Source: Lentzea nigeriaca
GTDB lineage: Bacteria; Actinomycetota; Actinomycetes; Mycobacteriales; Pseudonocardiaceae
Assembly (NCBI RefSeq): GCF_016907955.1
Contig: NZ_JAFBCX010000006.1
Location: 1 to 64,000 of the forward strand
DNA: 64,000 nt
Direction: 5' to 3'
Part shown: positions 36,767 through 46,547 of the stretch, one piece after another
Layout: each line of letters begins with the position of its first letter
How positions within the stretch are numbered: position 1 is the stretch's first letter
Translations under genes and position numbers: made by a program
Notes under the pieces: model-generated
What the model saw: only the letters and a program-made list of their open reading frames with translations
Database searches by the model: none
What the model was told of the DNA's origin: nothing

Positions 36767-37246
36767 CTACGAACGGGGTGCGTTGCCCGCCTGGTCGGTC
36801 AGCATGCGCAGGCCCGACACGAGGCCACCCGCGAGGTCGCCCTCCTTGAAGGACGCCACCATGCTCATCACGGCGAGCTTGGCGCCGCGGTCGGCGAGGC
36901 GGCGGTGCGACTCCTCGCCCGTCACGATCTCGACGACGCGCTCGCCCGGCGACACGGCCACGAGCACGTGGTGCGACGGGCGGTCGGTGGAGGCGTGCAG
37001 CTCCTCCGCGCGCTCGCGCGAGGACGAGCCCAGCTCGCCGAGGTACACGCTGAAGTCCAGGCCCGTGGTGCGGCTGGAGAGCGTCAGCGCCTCGTCCAGC
37101 TGCGCGAGCTGCGTCGGCGTGAACGGCAGCTCCGGGGCGTGCGGCTCGTACATCTTCGCCACGGAGACACGGCCGCTGTTCGTCACGACCGCACCCTGCG
37201 GCAGCGTCGACGGGTCGACGGCTTCGATCGCCTTACCAGTTGCCAC
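36767..37246 (-). CDS. DUF5130 (TPM-like) family protein
   Basis: 159 aa. It fits the TPM-fold type of actinobacterial protein found beside pepN (Rv2468c position): LPFTPTQLAQLDEALTLSSR, FSVYLGELG, HVLVAVSPGERVVEIVTGEE and AVMSMVASFKEGDLAGGLVSG. No membrane segment or signal peptide is evident. The start overlaps the end of ctaJ by 14 bp. Function unknown. Confidence 0.8.
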   Translation of the reverse strand: MATGKAIEAVDPSTLPQGAVVTNSGRVSVAKMYEPHAPELPFTPTQLAQLDEALTLSSRTTGLDFSVYLGELGSSSRERAEELHASTDRPSHHVLVAVSPGERVVEIVTGEESHRRLADRGAKLAVMSMVASFKEGDLAGGLVSGLRMLTDQAGNAPRS

Positions 37247-37478
37247 GGGCGCCTCCCTTGGCGGTCGAGCCCGACGTCGCGGGCTCGGCGGTGCTGTGGT
37301 GGTCCGCGCTCAACCCGGCAGGGTTCGCGCTCCACCACACCGGGGCGTAGCCCCACTCCTGGCCGGGCCGGTACCGGGGAATCCGGGTGGCCTTGGGCCT
37401 CAACGTCAGCAGCATGATCACGCCGTAGATCGCCAGCGGGATCAGCGCGAAGACGAGGACGGTCTCCACGATGGTCAC
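37233..37478 (-). CDS. ctaJ: Cytochrome aa3 oxidase accessory subunit CtaJ
   Basis: 81 aa from GTG 37478. One membrane helix (IVETVLVFALIPLAIYGVIM, residues 3–22) is followed by the motif RYRPGQEWGYAPVWWSANP and a Ser/Thr/Gly-rich tail. This matches the small subunit described in the actinobacterial III2IV2 supercomplex and encoded beside pepN in Mycobacterium smegmatis. It overlaps the DUF5130 gene by 14 bp and follows the MFS gene by 20 bp. Confidence 0.8.
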   Translation of the reverse strand: MTIVETVLVFALIPLAIYGVIMLLTLRPKATRIPRYRPGQEWGYAPVWWSANPAGLSADHHSTAEPATSGSTAKGGARGNW

Positions 37479-37498
37479 GGCGGGTACGGTAGCCCAAC

Positions 37499-38701
37499 TC
37501 ACCCGCGCGCGAGCGGCCGGGCCAGCGTGATCGCGGTCAGTCCCACGATCGTGCCCGCCACGACGTAGACGGCCCCCAGCGACGTCCACGACGCGAGCGG
37601 CCCCGCGAGGCCCGCACCCAGCGGCGACAGGCCCCACGCCAGCACGCGGTACGCGCTCGTCACGCGGCCCATCATCGGGCCCGGCGTGAGCCGTTGGCGC
37701 CGGGTCGCGGACAGCACGTTCCAGCCGGCGGACGCGACACCGAACAGCACACACGCGAGGACCGCGACCACCAGCCACGGCACGAGGCCGAACAACGCGA
37801 ACGCGGCGCCCAGGAGCGTCAGGAACCCGACCATCACCCGCCCGGCACCCCATCGGGACGCGAGCCGCGGCGACAGCCAGGCGCCTAGCAGAGCGCCGGC
37901 CGCCATGCACACGACCAGGCCGGGAACCACCGGTTCGGCAAGCCCGAGCACCTGGATGGAGTAGAGCGCCAGCATGGCGTTGACGGCGGCCGCACTGACA
38001 GCTGTGATTGCGACAGCAACTACCAGTGACCGCAGGCCAGGAGTCCGCAGGAGGAACCTGGCGCCCTCCACCAGTTGCCCGCGAAGATCACCTCCGGAGC
38101 GTTCGGGAGCGATGTCCGGCAGGCGGGACACCAGCAGTGCCGCGACGACGAACGAGAGGGCGTCGAGCGCGAAACAGGCCGCCGGAGCCCACCAGAACAG
38201 CACCGCGGCGGCCAGCGGGCCGGCGAGGTCCATGCCGACCGTCTCGACGGCGACGAACCTGCCGTTCGCCGCCTCCAGGTCCTCAGAGCCCGCCAGTTCG
38301 ACCAGCAGCACCTGCGACGCCGAGTCCGCGAACGTCTCGGCGGAGGTCAGCACGAAAGCCGTGGCGCACAAGACCAGGACCGTCGCGTGTCCGGTGTGGA
38401 CCGCCGTCGCGAGCAGTCCGGTCACCCCCGCGCGCAGCCAATGTGCCACGACGACCACGGTTCGCGGTCTCCAGCGGTCCACGAACGCCCCCGCGGGCAA
38501 CGCGACGAGCAACCAGGGCAGGGTCGTGGCGACCGCCACCGCGGACACGGCGAGCGGGCTGCGGGTGCTCGCGGCGGTGAACAAAGGCAGCGCGACGACG
38601 CGGACGCCGTCCCCGACGAGCGACACCGCCCAGGCGCCGGTGAGCACTCGGAAACCACGTCCGTGCAGGCCTTTTGCGGTATGACGCACGTCACGTTCCA
38701 T
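37499..38701 (-). CDS. MFS transporter
   Basis: 400 aa with about 12 membrane segments. The loop VDRWRPRTVVVVAHWLRAG is a degenerate form of the MFS motif between helices 2 and 3. Helix 4–5 has ANGRFVAVETVGMDLAGPLA, typical of the enterobactin/MefA-like drug-efflux subgroup. Substrate unknown. It is divergent from the DSVRIT-repeat gene across 207 bp. It is not part of the mycobacterial backbone at this position and is probably acquired. Confidence 0.9.
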   Translation of the reverse strand: MERDVRHTAKGLHGRGFRVLTGAWAVSLVGDGVRVVALPLFTAASTRSPLAVSAVAVATTLPWLLVALPAGAFVDRWRPRTVVVVAHWLRAGVTGLLATAVHTGHATVLVLCATAFVLTSAETFADSASQVLLVELAGSEDLEAANGRFVAVETVGMDLAGPLAAAVLFWWAPAACFALDALSFVVAALLVSRLPDIAPERSGGDLRGQLVEGARFLLRTPGLRSLVVAVAITAVSAAAVNAMLALYSIQVLGLAEPVVPGLVVCMAAGALLGAWLSPRLASRWGAGRVMVGFLTLLGAAFALFGLVPWLVVAVLACVLFGVASAGWNVLSATRRQRLTPGPMMGRVTSAYRVLAWGLSPLGAGLAGPLASWTSLGAVYVVAGTIVGLTAITLARPLARG

Positions 38702-38908
38702 CTGTTTGAACGCTACAGAGCGTGTCCATACCGGCCAGTAAGGGCAATGAGTGCTCTCGTGCGGCGCAGCGGTTACACCCGGTCAGGCCTCACCCGGTCG
38801 GATGCGAACGGGTGCCGGTTTGGGGTCTTGCTCCCGGAACACCCACCTCTTAGCTTTTCACCTATACGGCTCTTGCGCAGCCGCCCCGAGCGTCCTGGAG
38901 GACACAAA

Positions 38909-39418
38909 ATGTTCACGATGACCCGCCCCCAGGCCCTGTCCATCACTCTTCCGAGCTACAAGGACGATTCAGTGCGTATCACGGCAAGTGACTCCGTTCG
39001 CATCACGGCGCGTGACTCCGTTCGGATCACGGCGGCCGATTCGGTGCGCATCACTGCCTCGGATTCGGTGCGCATCACGATGGCAGACTCGGTTCGCATC
39101 ACCGCGAGCGATTCGGTCAGGATCACGATGTCCGATTCGGTGCGGATCACTGCCCGTGAGGACTCCGTTCGGATCACCGCGCGCGAGGACTCGGTCAGGA
39201 TCACGGCGCGTGAGGACTCGGTTCGCATCACGGCGAACGACTCCGTCCGGATCACGATGGACGACTCGGTCCGGATCACGGCTCAGGACGACAGCGTCCG
39301 CATCACGATGGACGACTCCGTGCGCATCACGGCGCACGACGACAGCGTCCGCATCACGGCGCACGACGACTCCGTGCGCATCACGGCACGCCAGGACGAC
39401 TTCTCCCTCGCGGGCTGA
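38909..39418 (+). CDS. Tandem DSVRIT-repeat protein, 169 aa
   Basis: ATG 38909 has a perfect GGAGGA Shine-Dalgarno 6 nt upstream. After a 19-residue leader (MFTMTRPQALSITLPSYKD), 17 copies of DSVRIT run from residue 20, in units of 8 (units 1–7, 11, 12, 14), 9 (8–10, 13, 15, 16) or 10 (17) residues. Position 7 is Ala or Met and position 8 is variable (S, R, A, N, D, H, Q). It ends DFSLAG. Within DSVRIT, four codons each are used for Ser and Arg and three each for Val and Thr, so the peptide is conserved while the DNA is not. No signal peptide and no membrane segment. The alternating V-x-I pattern suggests short beta strands. I know no such family. Confidence 0.85.
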   Translation: MFTMTRPQALSITLPSYKDDSVRITASDSVRITARDSVRITAADSVRITASDSVRITMADSVRITASDSVRITMSDSVRITAREDSVRITAREDSVRITAREDSVRITANDSVRITMDDSVRITAQDDSVRITMDDSVRITAHDDSVRITAHDDSVRITARQDDFSLAG

Positions 39419-39435
39419 CCCCAGCAGAAGGCAGA

Positions 39436-40104
39436 TCAGGCCGCGGGTTCACCCAGGTACGGCAACCACTGCGGATCAGCCTCGGCCACCCCGGCGAGCA
39501 ACCGCCAGTGCGGGCCGCGCGGCGCCGCCGGTACGACGCGCAGCCGCCAGCCCAGTTCGGACAGCAGCTTGTCCGCCTTGCGGTGGTTGCACTTCGCACA
39601 GCAGGCGACGCAGTTGGTCCAGGTGTGAGGTCCGCCACGCGAGCGCGGCACGACGTGGTCGATCGTCTCGGCCCGCCCGCCGCAGTAGGCGCAGCGGTAC
39701 CGGTCGCGGTGCATGAGCCCGGCACGGGTCATCGGCACGCGGCCGCGATAAGGAACGCGAACGTAGGTGCTCAGCCGGATCACGGACGGCACGAGGACCT
39801 CGGACTTCGACGAGTGCAGCACGAGCCCGGAGGCGTCTCCGTGCACGACCTCGGCCTTGCCGCACACCACCAGCACGACCGCCCGGCGCAGCGACAGGGC
39901 CGTGAGCGGCTCGAACGTGGCGTTCAGCAGCAGGACTTTGCGTCTTCCCCAGGGGAAAACCGCCGGCGTCGGACCGGAACCTCCCCCATCTCGATCCCCG
40001 TCGGGCACTGCCCGCAGCTCTGCCTGTTTTCGGCATGGGGAGACCGTCGGCGCCGTCTCGCCTGGTAGCGAGGCGCCGATAGGGGTCGGTTGTCGGTCTG
40101 GCAC
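39436..40104 (-). CDS. HNH endonuclease
   Basis: 222 aa. The HNH/zinc-ribbon core is YRCAYCGGRAETIDHVVPRS with ACCAKCNHRKADK: two CxxC pairs plus the catalytic DH. The N-terminal part (KVLLLNATFEPLTALSLRRA) is typical of the actinobacterial housekeeping HNH proteins at the Rv2469c position. The first 50 residues are low-complexity, so the start could be further in. The role in the cell is not established. It converges on the repeat-protein gene with a 17-bp gap. Confidence 0.88.
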   Translation of the reverse strand: MPDRQPTPIGASLPGETAPTVSPCRKQAELRAVPDGDRDGGGSGPTPAVFPWGRRKVLLLNATFEPLTALSLRRAVVLVVCGKAEVVHGDASGLVLHSSKSEVLVPSVIRLSTYVRVPYRGRVPMTRAGLMHRDRYRCAYCGGRAETIDHVVPRSRGGPHTWTNCVACCAKCNHRKADKLLSELGWRLRVVPAAPRGPHWRLLAGVAEADPQWLPYLGEPAA

Positions 40105-40255
40105 GCGACCACCTCCACCGGTTCAGCCATAGGAGACCACACTTACCAGCAAAAAATCACGTGTGATAAGTGACGCGTCATGGATGTGTGATCAAACCTG
40201 GGGTTAACCAGCTCCCTATCGGAGATGGTTTTCATCGCCCGCTACTCTTGACAAG

Positions 40256-42352
40256 GTGACAGAGGCTCCTTCCACCCCACTGCCTGCGACGATCTCTTAC
40301 CCGATCGCGGAGCGGCTAAACCTCGTCGAGCAGATTCACGGTCGTGACGTCGCCGACCCGTACCGCTGGCTCGAGGACACGAGCGACCCGCGCACCGAGG
40401 CGTGGTCGCAGGCGCAGGACGCGCTCGCGCGCTCCTGGCTGGACGCGATGCCCGGCCGCGAACGCCTGGGCGAGCGGCTGAAGGAGCTGATGCGCACGGG
40501 GTCGGTGTCCACCCCGGCCTGGCGCGCCGGCAGGGCCTTCTTCACCCGCCGCGGTCCAGAGCAGGACCACCCCGTCGTCATGGTGCGCGAGGTCGACGGC
40601 ACCGAGCGCGTGCTGCTCGACGTGAGCGCGCTCGACCCGTCCGGCCGCACCACCCTCGACAGCTGGTCGCCGAGCCTCGAGGGCAGGCGCCTCGCGTACC
40701 AGGTGTCGGTCGGCGGCGACGAGCACTCGCTGCTGCACGTCGTCGACGTCGACTCCGGCGAGCTCATCGAGGGCCCGATCGACAGGTGCCGCTACTCCGC
40801 GATCGGCTGGCTGCCGGGCGGCGAGGAGTTCTTCTACGTGCGCCAGCTCGACCCGGCGCTCCTGCCGGAGGACGAGAAGCTGTTCCACCGCCGGGTGTGG
40901 CGCCACCGCGTCGGCACGGATCCGGAGACGGATCTCAACGTCCACGGCGACGGCCAGGCGCACACCTTCTACTACACGCTGAACGTCTCGCACGACGGAC
41001 GCTGGCTGGTCGTGAGCGGCGCGCCCAGCACGCTCAAGCACGACTCCGTGTGGATCGCGGACCTGCACGGCGACGGCGCGCTCAAGCCGGTGATCCTGAC
41101 CGAGGCCGGTGTGCAGTGCTCGGCTTCCGTCGCCCGTGACGGCAGGCTCTACCTGCACACCAACCACAACGCGCCCCGGCAGCGCCTCTGTGTCGCCGAC
41201 CCCGCGAATCCCACCGAGTGGACCGAGCTGATCAGCGAGGAGCAGGACTCCGTGCTGGACGGCGTGCGCTGGATGAACGGCGACCTGGTCGTTCTGCGCA
41301 CCCGGCACGCGGTGTCCGAACTGCACCTGCACGACGCCGCGACCGGCGCGCACAAGCAGGAGATCCCGCTGCCGGGCACGGGTTCGTTGCACGGCATGTC
41401 CGTCGTGGACGCCGCCACCGACCACGACCAGGACACGGTGTGGTTCGGGTGGACGGACTTCGTGACGCCGCAGTCGGTGTTCCGCTTCTCCACGTCCACC
41501 GGCGAGACCGTGCTGCACGAGGCCGCTCCCGGCCACGTCGAACTGCCGGCCGTCACCACGCAGCAGATCGCGTACCCCTCCAAGGACGGCACGACGGTCC
41601 GCATGTTCGTGGTGAGCGGCGAGCAGAAGCCCGACCTGCCCCGGCCCGCGCTGCTCACCGGCTACGGCGGCTTCGCGATCGGCCGCGGCCCGGGCTACAG
41701 CGCGACCACGCTCGCGTGGGTCGAAGCGGGCGGCGTGTGGGTGCACGTGTCGTTGCGCGGCGGCGACGAGGAAGGCGAGGAGTGGCACGTCGCCGGAATG
41801 CGCGCCAACAAGCAGAACGTGTTCGACGACTTCCACGCCGCCGCGGAACGGTTGATCGCCGACGGCTGGACCACGCCGCAGCAGCTCGCGATCATGGGCG
41901 GCTCCAACGGCGGCCTGCTCGTCGGCGCCGCGCTGACCCAGCGCCCCGAGCTCTACGCGGCCGTGGTGTGCTCAGCGCCACTGCTCGACATGGCGCGCTA
42001 CGAGAACTTCCTGCTCGGACGGTTGTGGGCCGACGAATACGGCAGCGCGAGCGTTCCGGAAGAGCTCGACTGGCTGCTCTCCTACTCTCCTTATCACCGA
42101 GTGGTAACGGACGTTGAGTACCCTTCCGTGTTGTTCACGGTGTTCGAGTCGGATTCTCGTGTGGACCCCAACCACGCCAGGAAGATGTGCGCCGCGCTGC
42201 AGCACGCTTCGACAAGTGATCCGACCAAGCACCCGGTGCTGATCCGCCGCGAGACCGAGGTCGGTCACGCGGGCAGGTCGGTCAGCCGGACGGTCGCTCT
42301 CGCCGTGGACCAGCTGACGTTTCTCGCGAATGCCACCGGCATGGAGTTGTAG
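40256..42352 (+). CDS. Prolyl oligopeptidase family (S9A) serine peptidase
   Basis: 698 aa. An N-terminal seven-bladed propeller region starts [20 protein letters not shown], followed by the alpha/beta hydrolase. The catalytic triad is Ser550 in GGSNGGLL, Asp633 in ESDSRV and His671 in VGHAGRS. It cleaves short peptides after proline. No signal peptide. GTG start. It is followed after 14 bp by the MscS gene, whose Shine-Dalgarno lies at its stop. Confidence 0.94.
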   Translation: MTEAPSTPLPATISYPIAERLNLVEQIHGRDVADPYRWLEDTSDPRTEAWSQAQDALARSWLDAMPGRERLGERLKELMRTGSVSTPAWRAGRAFFTRRGPEQDHPVVMVREVDGTERVLLDVSALDPSGRTTLDSWSPSLEGRRLAYQVSVGGDEHSLLHVVDVDSGELIEGPIDRCRYSAIGWLPGGEEFFYVRQLDPALLPEDEKLFHRRVWRHRVGTDPETDLNVHGDGQAHTFYYTLNVSHDGRWLVVSGAPSTLKHDSVWIADLHGDGALKPVILTEAGVQCSASVARDGRLYLHTNHNAPRQRLCVADPANPTEWTELISEEQDSVLDGVRWMNGDLVVLRTRHAVSELHLHDAATGAHKQEIPLPGTGSLHGMSVVDAATDHDQDTVWFGWTDFVTPQSVFRFSTSTGETVLHEAAPGHVELPAVTTQQIAYPSKDGTTVRMFVVSGEQKPDLPRPALLTGYGGFAIGRGPGYSATTLAWVEAGGVWVHVSLRGGDEEGEEWHVAGMRANKQNVFDDFHAAAERLIADGWTTPQQLAIMGGSNGGLLVGAALTQRPELYAAVVCSAPLLDMARYENFLLGRLWADEYGSASVPEELDWLLSYSPYHRVVTDVEYPSVLFTVFESDSRVDPNHARKMCAALQHASTSDPTKHPVLIRRETEVGHAGRSVSRTVALAVDQLTFLANATGMEL

Positions 42353-42366
42353 GAGGGCACGACCAC

Positions 42367-43278
42367 GTGTTGGCGCAGAGTCCTGTGGATGACGCCGCGA
42401 ACAAGACCGCGCAGGCGGTCGACTTCTTCGCGGAGCACGGTCCCGCGATCATCGCGGGCGCGATCAAGATCGTCCTGATCCTGATCGCGGCCTTCGTGCT
42501 CAGGGCCGTGCTGCGCAAGGTCATCGACCGGATCACCACGCCCGGCAAGGAAGGCAAGAAGCCGGGCCTGCTCAAGCCGTTGCGCGAGCGGGCTCCCCAG
42601 GCGCTCGGGAACCTCGTCTCCGAGCGCCGGGAGCAGCGCGCGAAGACGATCGGCTCAGTGCTGAAGTCGGTCGTCACCATCCTGGTCTTCGGGATCGCGT
42701 TCCTGGAGATCATGATCGTGCTGACGCTCGACATCACACCGGTGCTGACCTCGGCGGGCATCCTGGGTGTGGCCATCGGTTTCGGCGCCCAGAACCTGGT
42801 GAAGGACTTCCTGTCCGGCATGTTCATGCTGCTGGAGGACCAGTACGGCGTCGGTGACGTCGTGGACCTCGGCCCGTCGATCACCGGCACCGTCGAGGCG
42901 GTCGCGCTGCGCACCACCACGATCCGCGACACCAGCGGCACCGTCTGGTACGTGCGCAACGGCGAGATCCTGCGCGTCGGCAACTCGTCGCAGGGCTTCG
43001 CGGTCGCGGTCGTCGACCTTCCGCTCAGCTACGGCGCGAACCTCGCCGAGGCGACCAAGGTGCTGGAGCGCAAGGTCGAGGAGGTCGCCGAGTCCGAACC
43101 GGTCAAGTCGGACATCACCGCCAAGCCCGAGGTGCTCGGTGTGGAGAAGTTCACACCGGACAACATCACGCTGCGGGTGACCGTGAAAACGCGGCCTGGC
43201 CGCCAGTGGGCGGTCCAGCGCAACCTCCGTGCGCAGCTCATGCCCGCTCTGGAGGAAGCCGGCTTCACGGCCAAGTGA
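42367..43278 (+). CDS. MscS-type mechanosensitive ion channel
   Basis: 303 aa. Membrane helices are at about residues 24–46 ([20 protein letters not shown]) and 98–120, with the pore helix [20 protein letters not shown]. The beta domain starts [18 protein letters not shown]. It opens under hypo-osmotic stress to release ions. An AGGAGG Shine-Dalgarno overlaps the previous stop, so it is probably co-transcribed with the peptidase. GTG start. Confidence 0.93.
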   Translation: MLAQSPVDDAANKTAQAVDFFAEHGPAIIAGAIKIVLILIAAFVLRAVLRKVIDRITTPGKEGKKPGLLKPLRERAPQALGNLVSERREQRAKTIGSVLKSVVTILVFGIAFLEIMIVLTLDITPVLTSAGILGVAIGFGAQNLVKDFLSGMFMLLEDQYGVGDVVDLGPSITGTVEAVALRTTTIRDTSGTVWYVRNGEILRVGNSSQGFAVAVVDLPLSYGANLAEATKVLERKVEEVAESEPVKSDITAKPEVLGVEKFTPDNITLRVTVKTRPGRQWAVQRNLRAQLMPALEEAGFTAK

Positions 43279-43354
43279 GATCGAACACCCATTCGAGACG
43301 GCTAATCACCGGGGCGGCCTGCACGCGATGGCTCGCGTGAGTCAGGATGGTCGT

Positions 43355-43738
43355 GTGGGCAACCCGGTGAGCTTCTTCGAACAGGTCGGTGGCGAGGAGA
43401 CGTTCCATCGCATCGTCGCGCGCTTCTACAAAGAGGTGAAGGCCGACGAGATCCTCCTGCCCCTGTACCCGGAAGAGGACCTCGGACCTGCGGAGGAGCG
43501 GCTCCGGCTGTTCCTGATGCAGTACTGGGGCGGCCCCCACACCTACTCGGAGAACCGGGGCCACCCGAGGCTGCGGATGCGCCACGTGCCGTTCAAGATC
43601 GGGCCGATCGAACGGGACGCGTGGCTGCGCTGCATGCGGATCGCCGTCGACGAAGCCGGCCTGGACGAGGCCCACCGCAAGCAGCTCTGGGACTACCTGG
43701 AGATGGCCGCGAACAGCCTGATGAACAGCTGGTCTTGA
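43355..43738 (+). CDS. glbO: Truncated hemoglobin O (group II)
   Basis: 127 aa from GTG 43355, chosen because the length and N-terminus match mycobacterial GlbO and AGGA lies 7 nt upstream; an in-frame ATG at 43328 is possible. Haem-pocket residues by alignment: proximal His77 (RLRMRH), Tyr25 (B10), Tyr38 (CD1) and Trp90 (G8). It binds oxygen or handles NO and peroxide chemistry in the cytoplasm. It lies next to the GH13 gene, as in mycobacteria. Confidence 0.95.
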   Translation: MGNPVSFFEQVGGEETFHRIVARFYKEVKADEILLPLYPEEDLGPAEERLRLFLMQYWGGPHTYSENRGHPRLRMRHVPFKIGPIERDAWLRCMRIAVDEAGLDEAHRKQLWDYLEMAANSLMNSWS

Positions 43739-43795
43739 TCGCCCATCACCCGATCGGGTCCTTTCGCAGCGACACGAATGGCAGGATGACCCCTC

Positions 43796-45388
43796 GTGCG
43801 ACGATCCTCCGACCTCACTCCCGAGATCGCCGAAGAGTCCCTCTGGTGGCATGACGCCGTCTTCTACCAGGTGTACGTGCGCTCCTTCGCGGACTCCAAC
43901 GGCGACGGCGTCGGCGACCTCGACGGCATCCGGTCCCGACTCGGTTACCTGGAACTGCTCGGTGTCGACGCCCTGTGGCTCACCCCGTTCTACCGCTCGC
44001 CGATGGCCGACCACGGCTACGACGTGGCCGACCCGCGCGACGTCGACCCGCTGTTCGGCGACCTGGCCGCGTTCGACCGGCTGGTGGCGGACGCGCACGA
44101 GCACAACATCCGCGTGACGGTGGACCTGGTCCCGAACCACACGAGCGACCTGCACGAGTGGTTCCAGGAGGCGCTGCAGGCCGGTCCCGGCAGCATGGAG
44201 CGGTCGCGCTACATCTTCCGCGAGGGCCGCGGCTTCGACGGCTCCCAGCCGCCGAACAACTGGGTCTCCGTCTTCGGCGGCCCCGCCTGGACCCGCGTGC
44301 CCGACGGCCAGTGGTACCTGCACCTGTTCGCGCCCGAGCAGCCCGACCTGAACTGGGACCACCCGGAGGTCCGCGCCGACCTCGAGCGGACGCTGCGCTT
44401 CTGGCTGGACCGCGGTGTCGACGGCTTCCGCATCGACGTGGCGCACGGCATGGCCAAGCCAGAGGGCCTGCCGGACATGGAGATCCGCACGCAGGTTCCC
44501 GGCGTGCTGTCCGACGACGTCCACGACCCGCGTTTCGACAACGACGGCGTGCACGAGATCCACCGCATGATCCGCAAGGTCATGGACGGCTACCCCGGCA
44601 CCATGGCCGTCGGCGAGATCTGGGTGAAGGACGACGAGCGCTTCGCCGCCTACGTCCGCCCCGACGAGCTGCACCTGGGCTTCAACTTCCGCCTGGTCGA
44701 GGCCGACTTCGACGCCGACGCCGTCCGTTCGGCGATCGAGCACTCGCTGGGCGCGGTCGCGTTGACCGGTACGCCCGCCGCGTGGACGCTCTCGAACCAC
44801 GACGTCGTGCGCCACGTGACGCGCTACGGCGGCGGTGCCCTCGGAGAGCAGCGGGCCCGCGCGATGACGCTGGTCGAGCTGGCGCTGCCGGGGGTGATCT
44901 ACCTCTACAACGGCGAAGAGCTCGGCCTGCCGAACGTGGAGCTGCCGGATTGGGCCCTGCAGGACCCGACCTGGGAGCGCTCCGGCCACACCGAGCGCGG
45001 CCGCGACGGCTGCCGCGTGCCGATCCCGTGGGAGGGCACCACGCCGCCGTTCGGGTTCTCCACGGCCGTCAACACCTGGCTGCCCCAGCCGAACGAGTGG
45101 GACCACCTCACGGCCGAGGCGCAGCTGGAGGACCCCGGTTCCATGCTGTCGCTGTACCGGGAGGCGCTGGAGCACCGGAAGTCCAACGCGGCCTTCTCGG
45201 GCTCCGAGCTCGAGTGGTACGGCGCCCCGGCGGGCTGCTTCGCGTTCCGGCGCAAGGGCGGCGGGCTGATCTGCGCGCTGAACACGTCCGGTGCGTCCGT
45301 GCCGCTGCCGCCCGGTCAGGTGCTGCTGTCGTCCGGTCCGATGGACGGCGACCAGCTGCCGCCGGACACGGCCGTCTGGCTGGTCTGA
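43796..45388 (+). CDS. aglA: Alpha-glucosidase, GH13
   Basis: 530 aa, GTG start. Catalytic residues by alignment: nucleophile Asp214 in GFRIDVAHG, acid/base Glu274 in VGEIW and Asp336 in SNHDVVR. The N-terminus WWHDAVFYQVYVRSFADSNG and the region DGVGDLDGIRSRLGYL are typical of oligo-1,6-glucosidase and trehalose-synthase relatives. No signal peptide, so it hydrolyses alpha-glucosides in the cytoplasm. Its position after glbO matches Rv2471. It converges on the LtrA gene with 4 bp between the two ends. Confidence 0.94.
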   Translation: MRRSSDLTPEIAEESLWWHDAVFYQVYVRSFADSNGDGVGDLDGIRSRLGYLELLGVDALWLTPFYRSPMADHGYDVADPRDVDPLFGDLAAFDRLVADAHEHNIRVTVDLVPNHTSDLHEWFQEALQAGPGSMERSRYIFREGRGFDGSQPPNNWVSVFGGPAWTRVPDGQWYLHLFAPEQPDLNWDHPEVRADLERTLRFWLDRGVDGFRIDVAHGMAKPEGLPDMEIRTQVPGVLSDDVHDPRFDNDGVHEIHRMIRKVMDGYPGTMAVGEIWVKDDERFAAYVRPDELHLGFNFRLVEADFDADAVRSAIEHSLGAVALTGTPAAWTLSNHDVVRHVTRYGGGALGEQRARAMTLVELALPGVIYLYNGEELGLPNVELPDWALQDPTWERSGHTERGRDGCRVPIPWEGTTPPFGFSTAVNTWLPQPNEWDHLTAEAQLEDPGSMLSLYREALEHRKSNAAFSGSELEWYGAPAGCFAFRRKGGGLICALNTSGASVPLPPGQVLLSSGPMDGDQLPPDTAVWLV

Positions 45389-45392
45389 GTCG

Positions 45393-46523
45393 TCACACGC
45401 GCTGCTTGCCCTCCAGGGCGAGCAGCGCGCCGAGCACGACCACCAGCGCGGCCACCTGGGCCATGGCGAGCCACAGGCCGATGGGCACGGTCGCGAGCGC
45501 GGCCCCCGCGGCGATGATCCGCCACTTGTTGGTGCCGATCTTCAGCCGCCACCGGAAGTAGATCTCGCCGACGAGGAAGATCGCCGCACCACCGCCCAAC
45601 GCCAGCGCTCCGCTGAGGTACAGGTGCTCGGTGGCGTGCCCGATCGTCTTCTTCACGCCGACCGCCAGCACCACGATGCCGAGCAGGATCGGCGCGTGGG
45701 CCCACCCGAACGCCGACAGCGCCGCGCGTGCCCGTTCGGACTGCGTCATGTTCGCGAGGGCGTGCTCCGCGCGCACATCCTGCTCACGGCCGAAGTAGCA
45801 CCACCAGAGCTGGTAGACGAGCGTGAGACCGAGCAACGCCGCGATGATGAGCTGCAGGTTGATCGGCAGCCCCGCCGCACCGATGCCGATCGCGATGACC
45901 GACTCGCCGAGCGCCACGATGACCACGAGACCGTGCCGCTCCACGAAGTGCGCCGACCTGATGCGGAACTCTCCGTGCCGCCGGTTCACGTACGGCGAAA
46001 GGATCATCAGCGCCACCGCCGCGAGCCACGCGACGGCGCGCCACGTGCTGGGCAGGAACCCGCCGACGAACACCAGCCCCGCCGACCCCAGGTTGAACGG
46101 CGCCAACCGGGCCATCGCGGCGGCCGATCCCGGTCCGCCCGCCGAGATGAACAGCCCGGAGTGCACCAGGTTCACGATCAGGTACCCGACGCCGAACGCG
46201 ATCCCGGCGGCACCGAACGCGTTGGGAATCGCCAGCGCTATCACCAGAAATCCGCCCATGCCGCCCATGAGCAGCAACCGCCGCACAGTGGTGTTCGGCT
46301 GGACGGCGTTGGTGAGCCAGACGTACCCGAAGTACATCCACAGGATCACGCACAGCATGATCACGACCTGCGCGAACCCCAGCGGCGACGTGTCGCCGGC
46401 GAGCGTCCCGGTCAGCTGCGTGATCGTGAAGACGAAGACCAGGTCGAAGAACAGCTCCAGCGTGGAGACCCGGTACTCGGTCTCCTCCTGGGCCTCGTGC
46501 GTTTCGGCGGACACGCGCGACAT
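45393..46523 (-). CDS. LtrA-family (low temperature requirement A) membrane protein
   Basis: 376 aa with about 10 membrane segments. The family signature is at the N-terminus (STLELFFDLVFVFTITQLTG), with SAHFVERHGLVVIVALGESV in the middle. Function in bacteria not known; named from a Listeria cold-growth locus. Not in the mycobacterial backbone, so likely an insertion between the alpha-glucosidase and the Rv2474c-like gene. Confidence 0.9.
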   Translation of the reverse strand: MSRVSAETHEAQEETEYRVSTLELFFDLVFVFTITQLTGTLAGDTSPLGFAQVVIMLCVILWMYFGYVWLTNAVQPNTTVRRLLLMGGMGGFLVIALAIPNAFGAAGIAFGVGYLIVNLVHSGLFISAGGPGSAAAMARLAPFNLGSAGLVFVGGFLPSTWRAVAWLAAVALMILSPYVNRRHGEFRIRSAHFVERHGLVVIVALGESVIAIGIGAAGLPINLQLIIAALLGLTLVYQLWWCYFGREQDVRAEHALANMTQSERARAALSAFGWAHAPILLGIVVLAVGVKKTIGHATEHLYLSGALALGGGAAIFLVGEIYFRWRLKIGTNKWRIIAAGAALATVPIGLWLAMAQVAALVVVLGALLALEGKQRV

Positions 46524-46547
46524 CGTGCCACGATCATCCGCTCCACA

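Noticed and set aside
38956..39279. A repeat-containing frame (RTES-type units) on the minus strand of the same region
   Set aside because: Mirror of the plus-strand array. It has no Shine-Dalgarno, and its codons vary non-synonymously where the plus frame is constant.
38966..39397. CRISPR array or DNA minisatellite as explanation of the DSVRIT region
   Set aside because: The unit is 24–30 bp without unique spacers, and copies differ at synonymous positions while the peptide is kept. It is a coding repeat.
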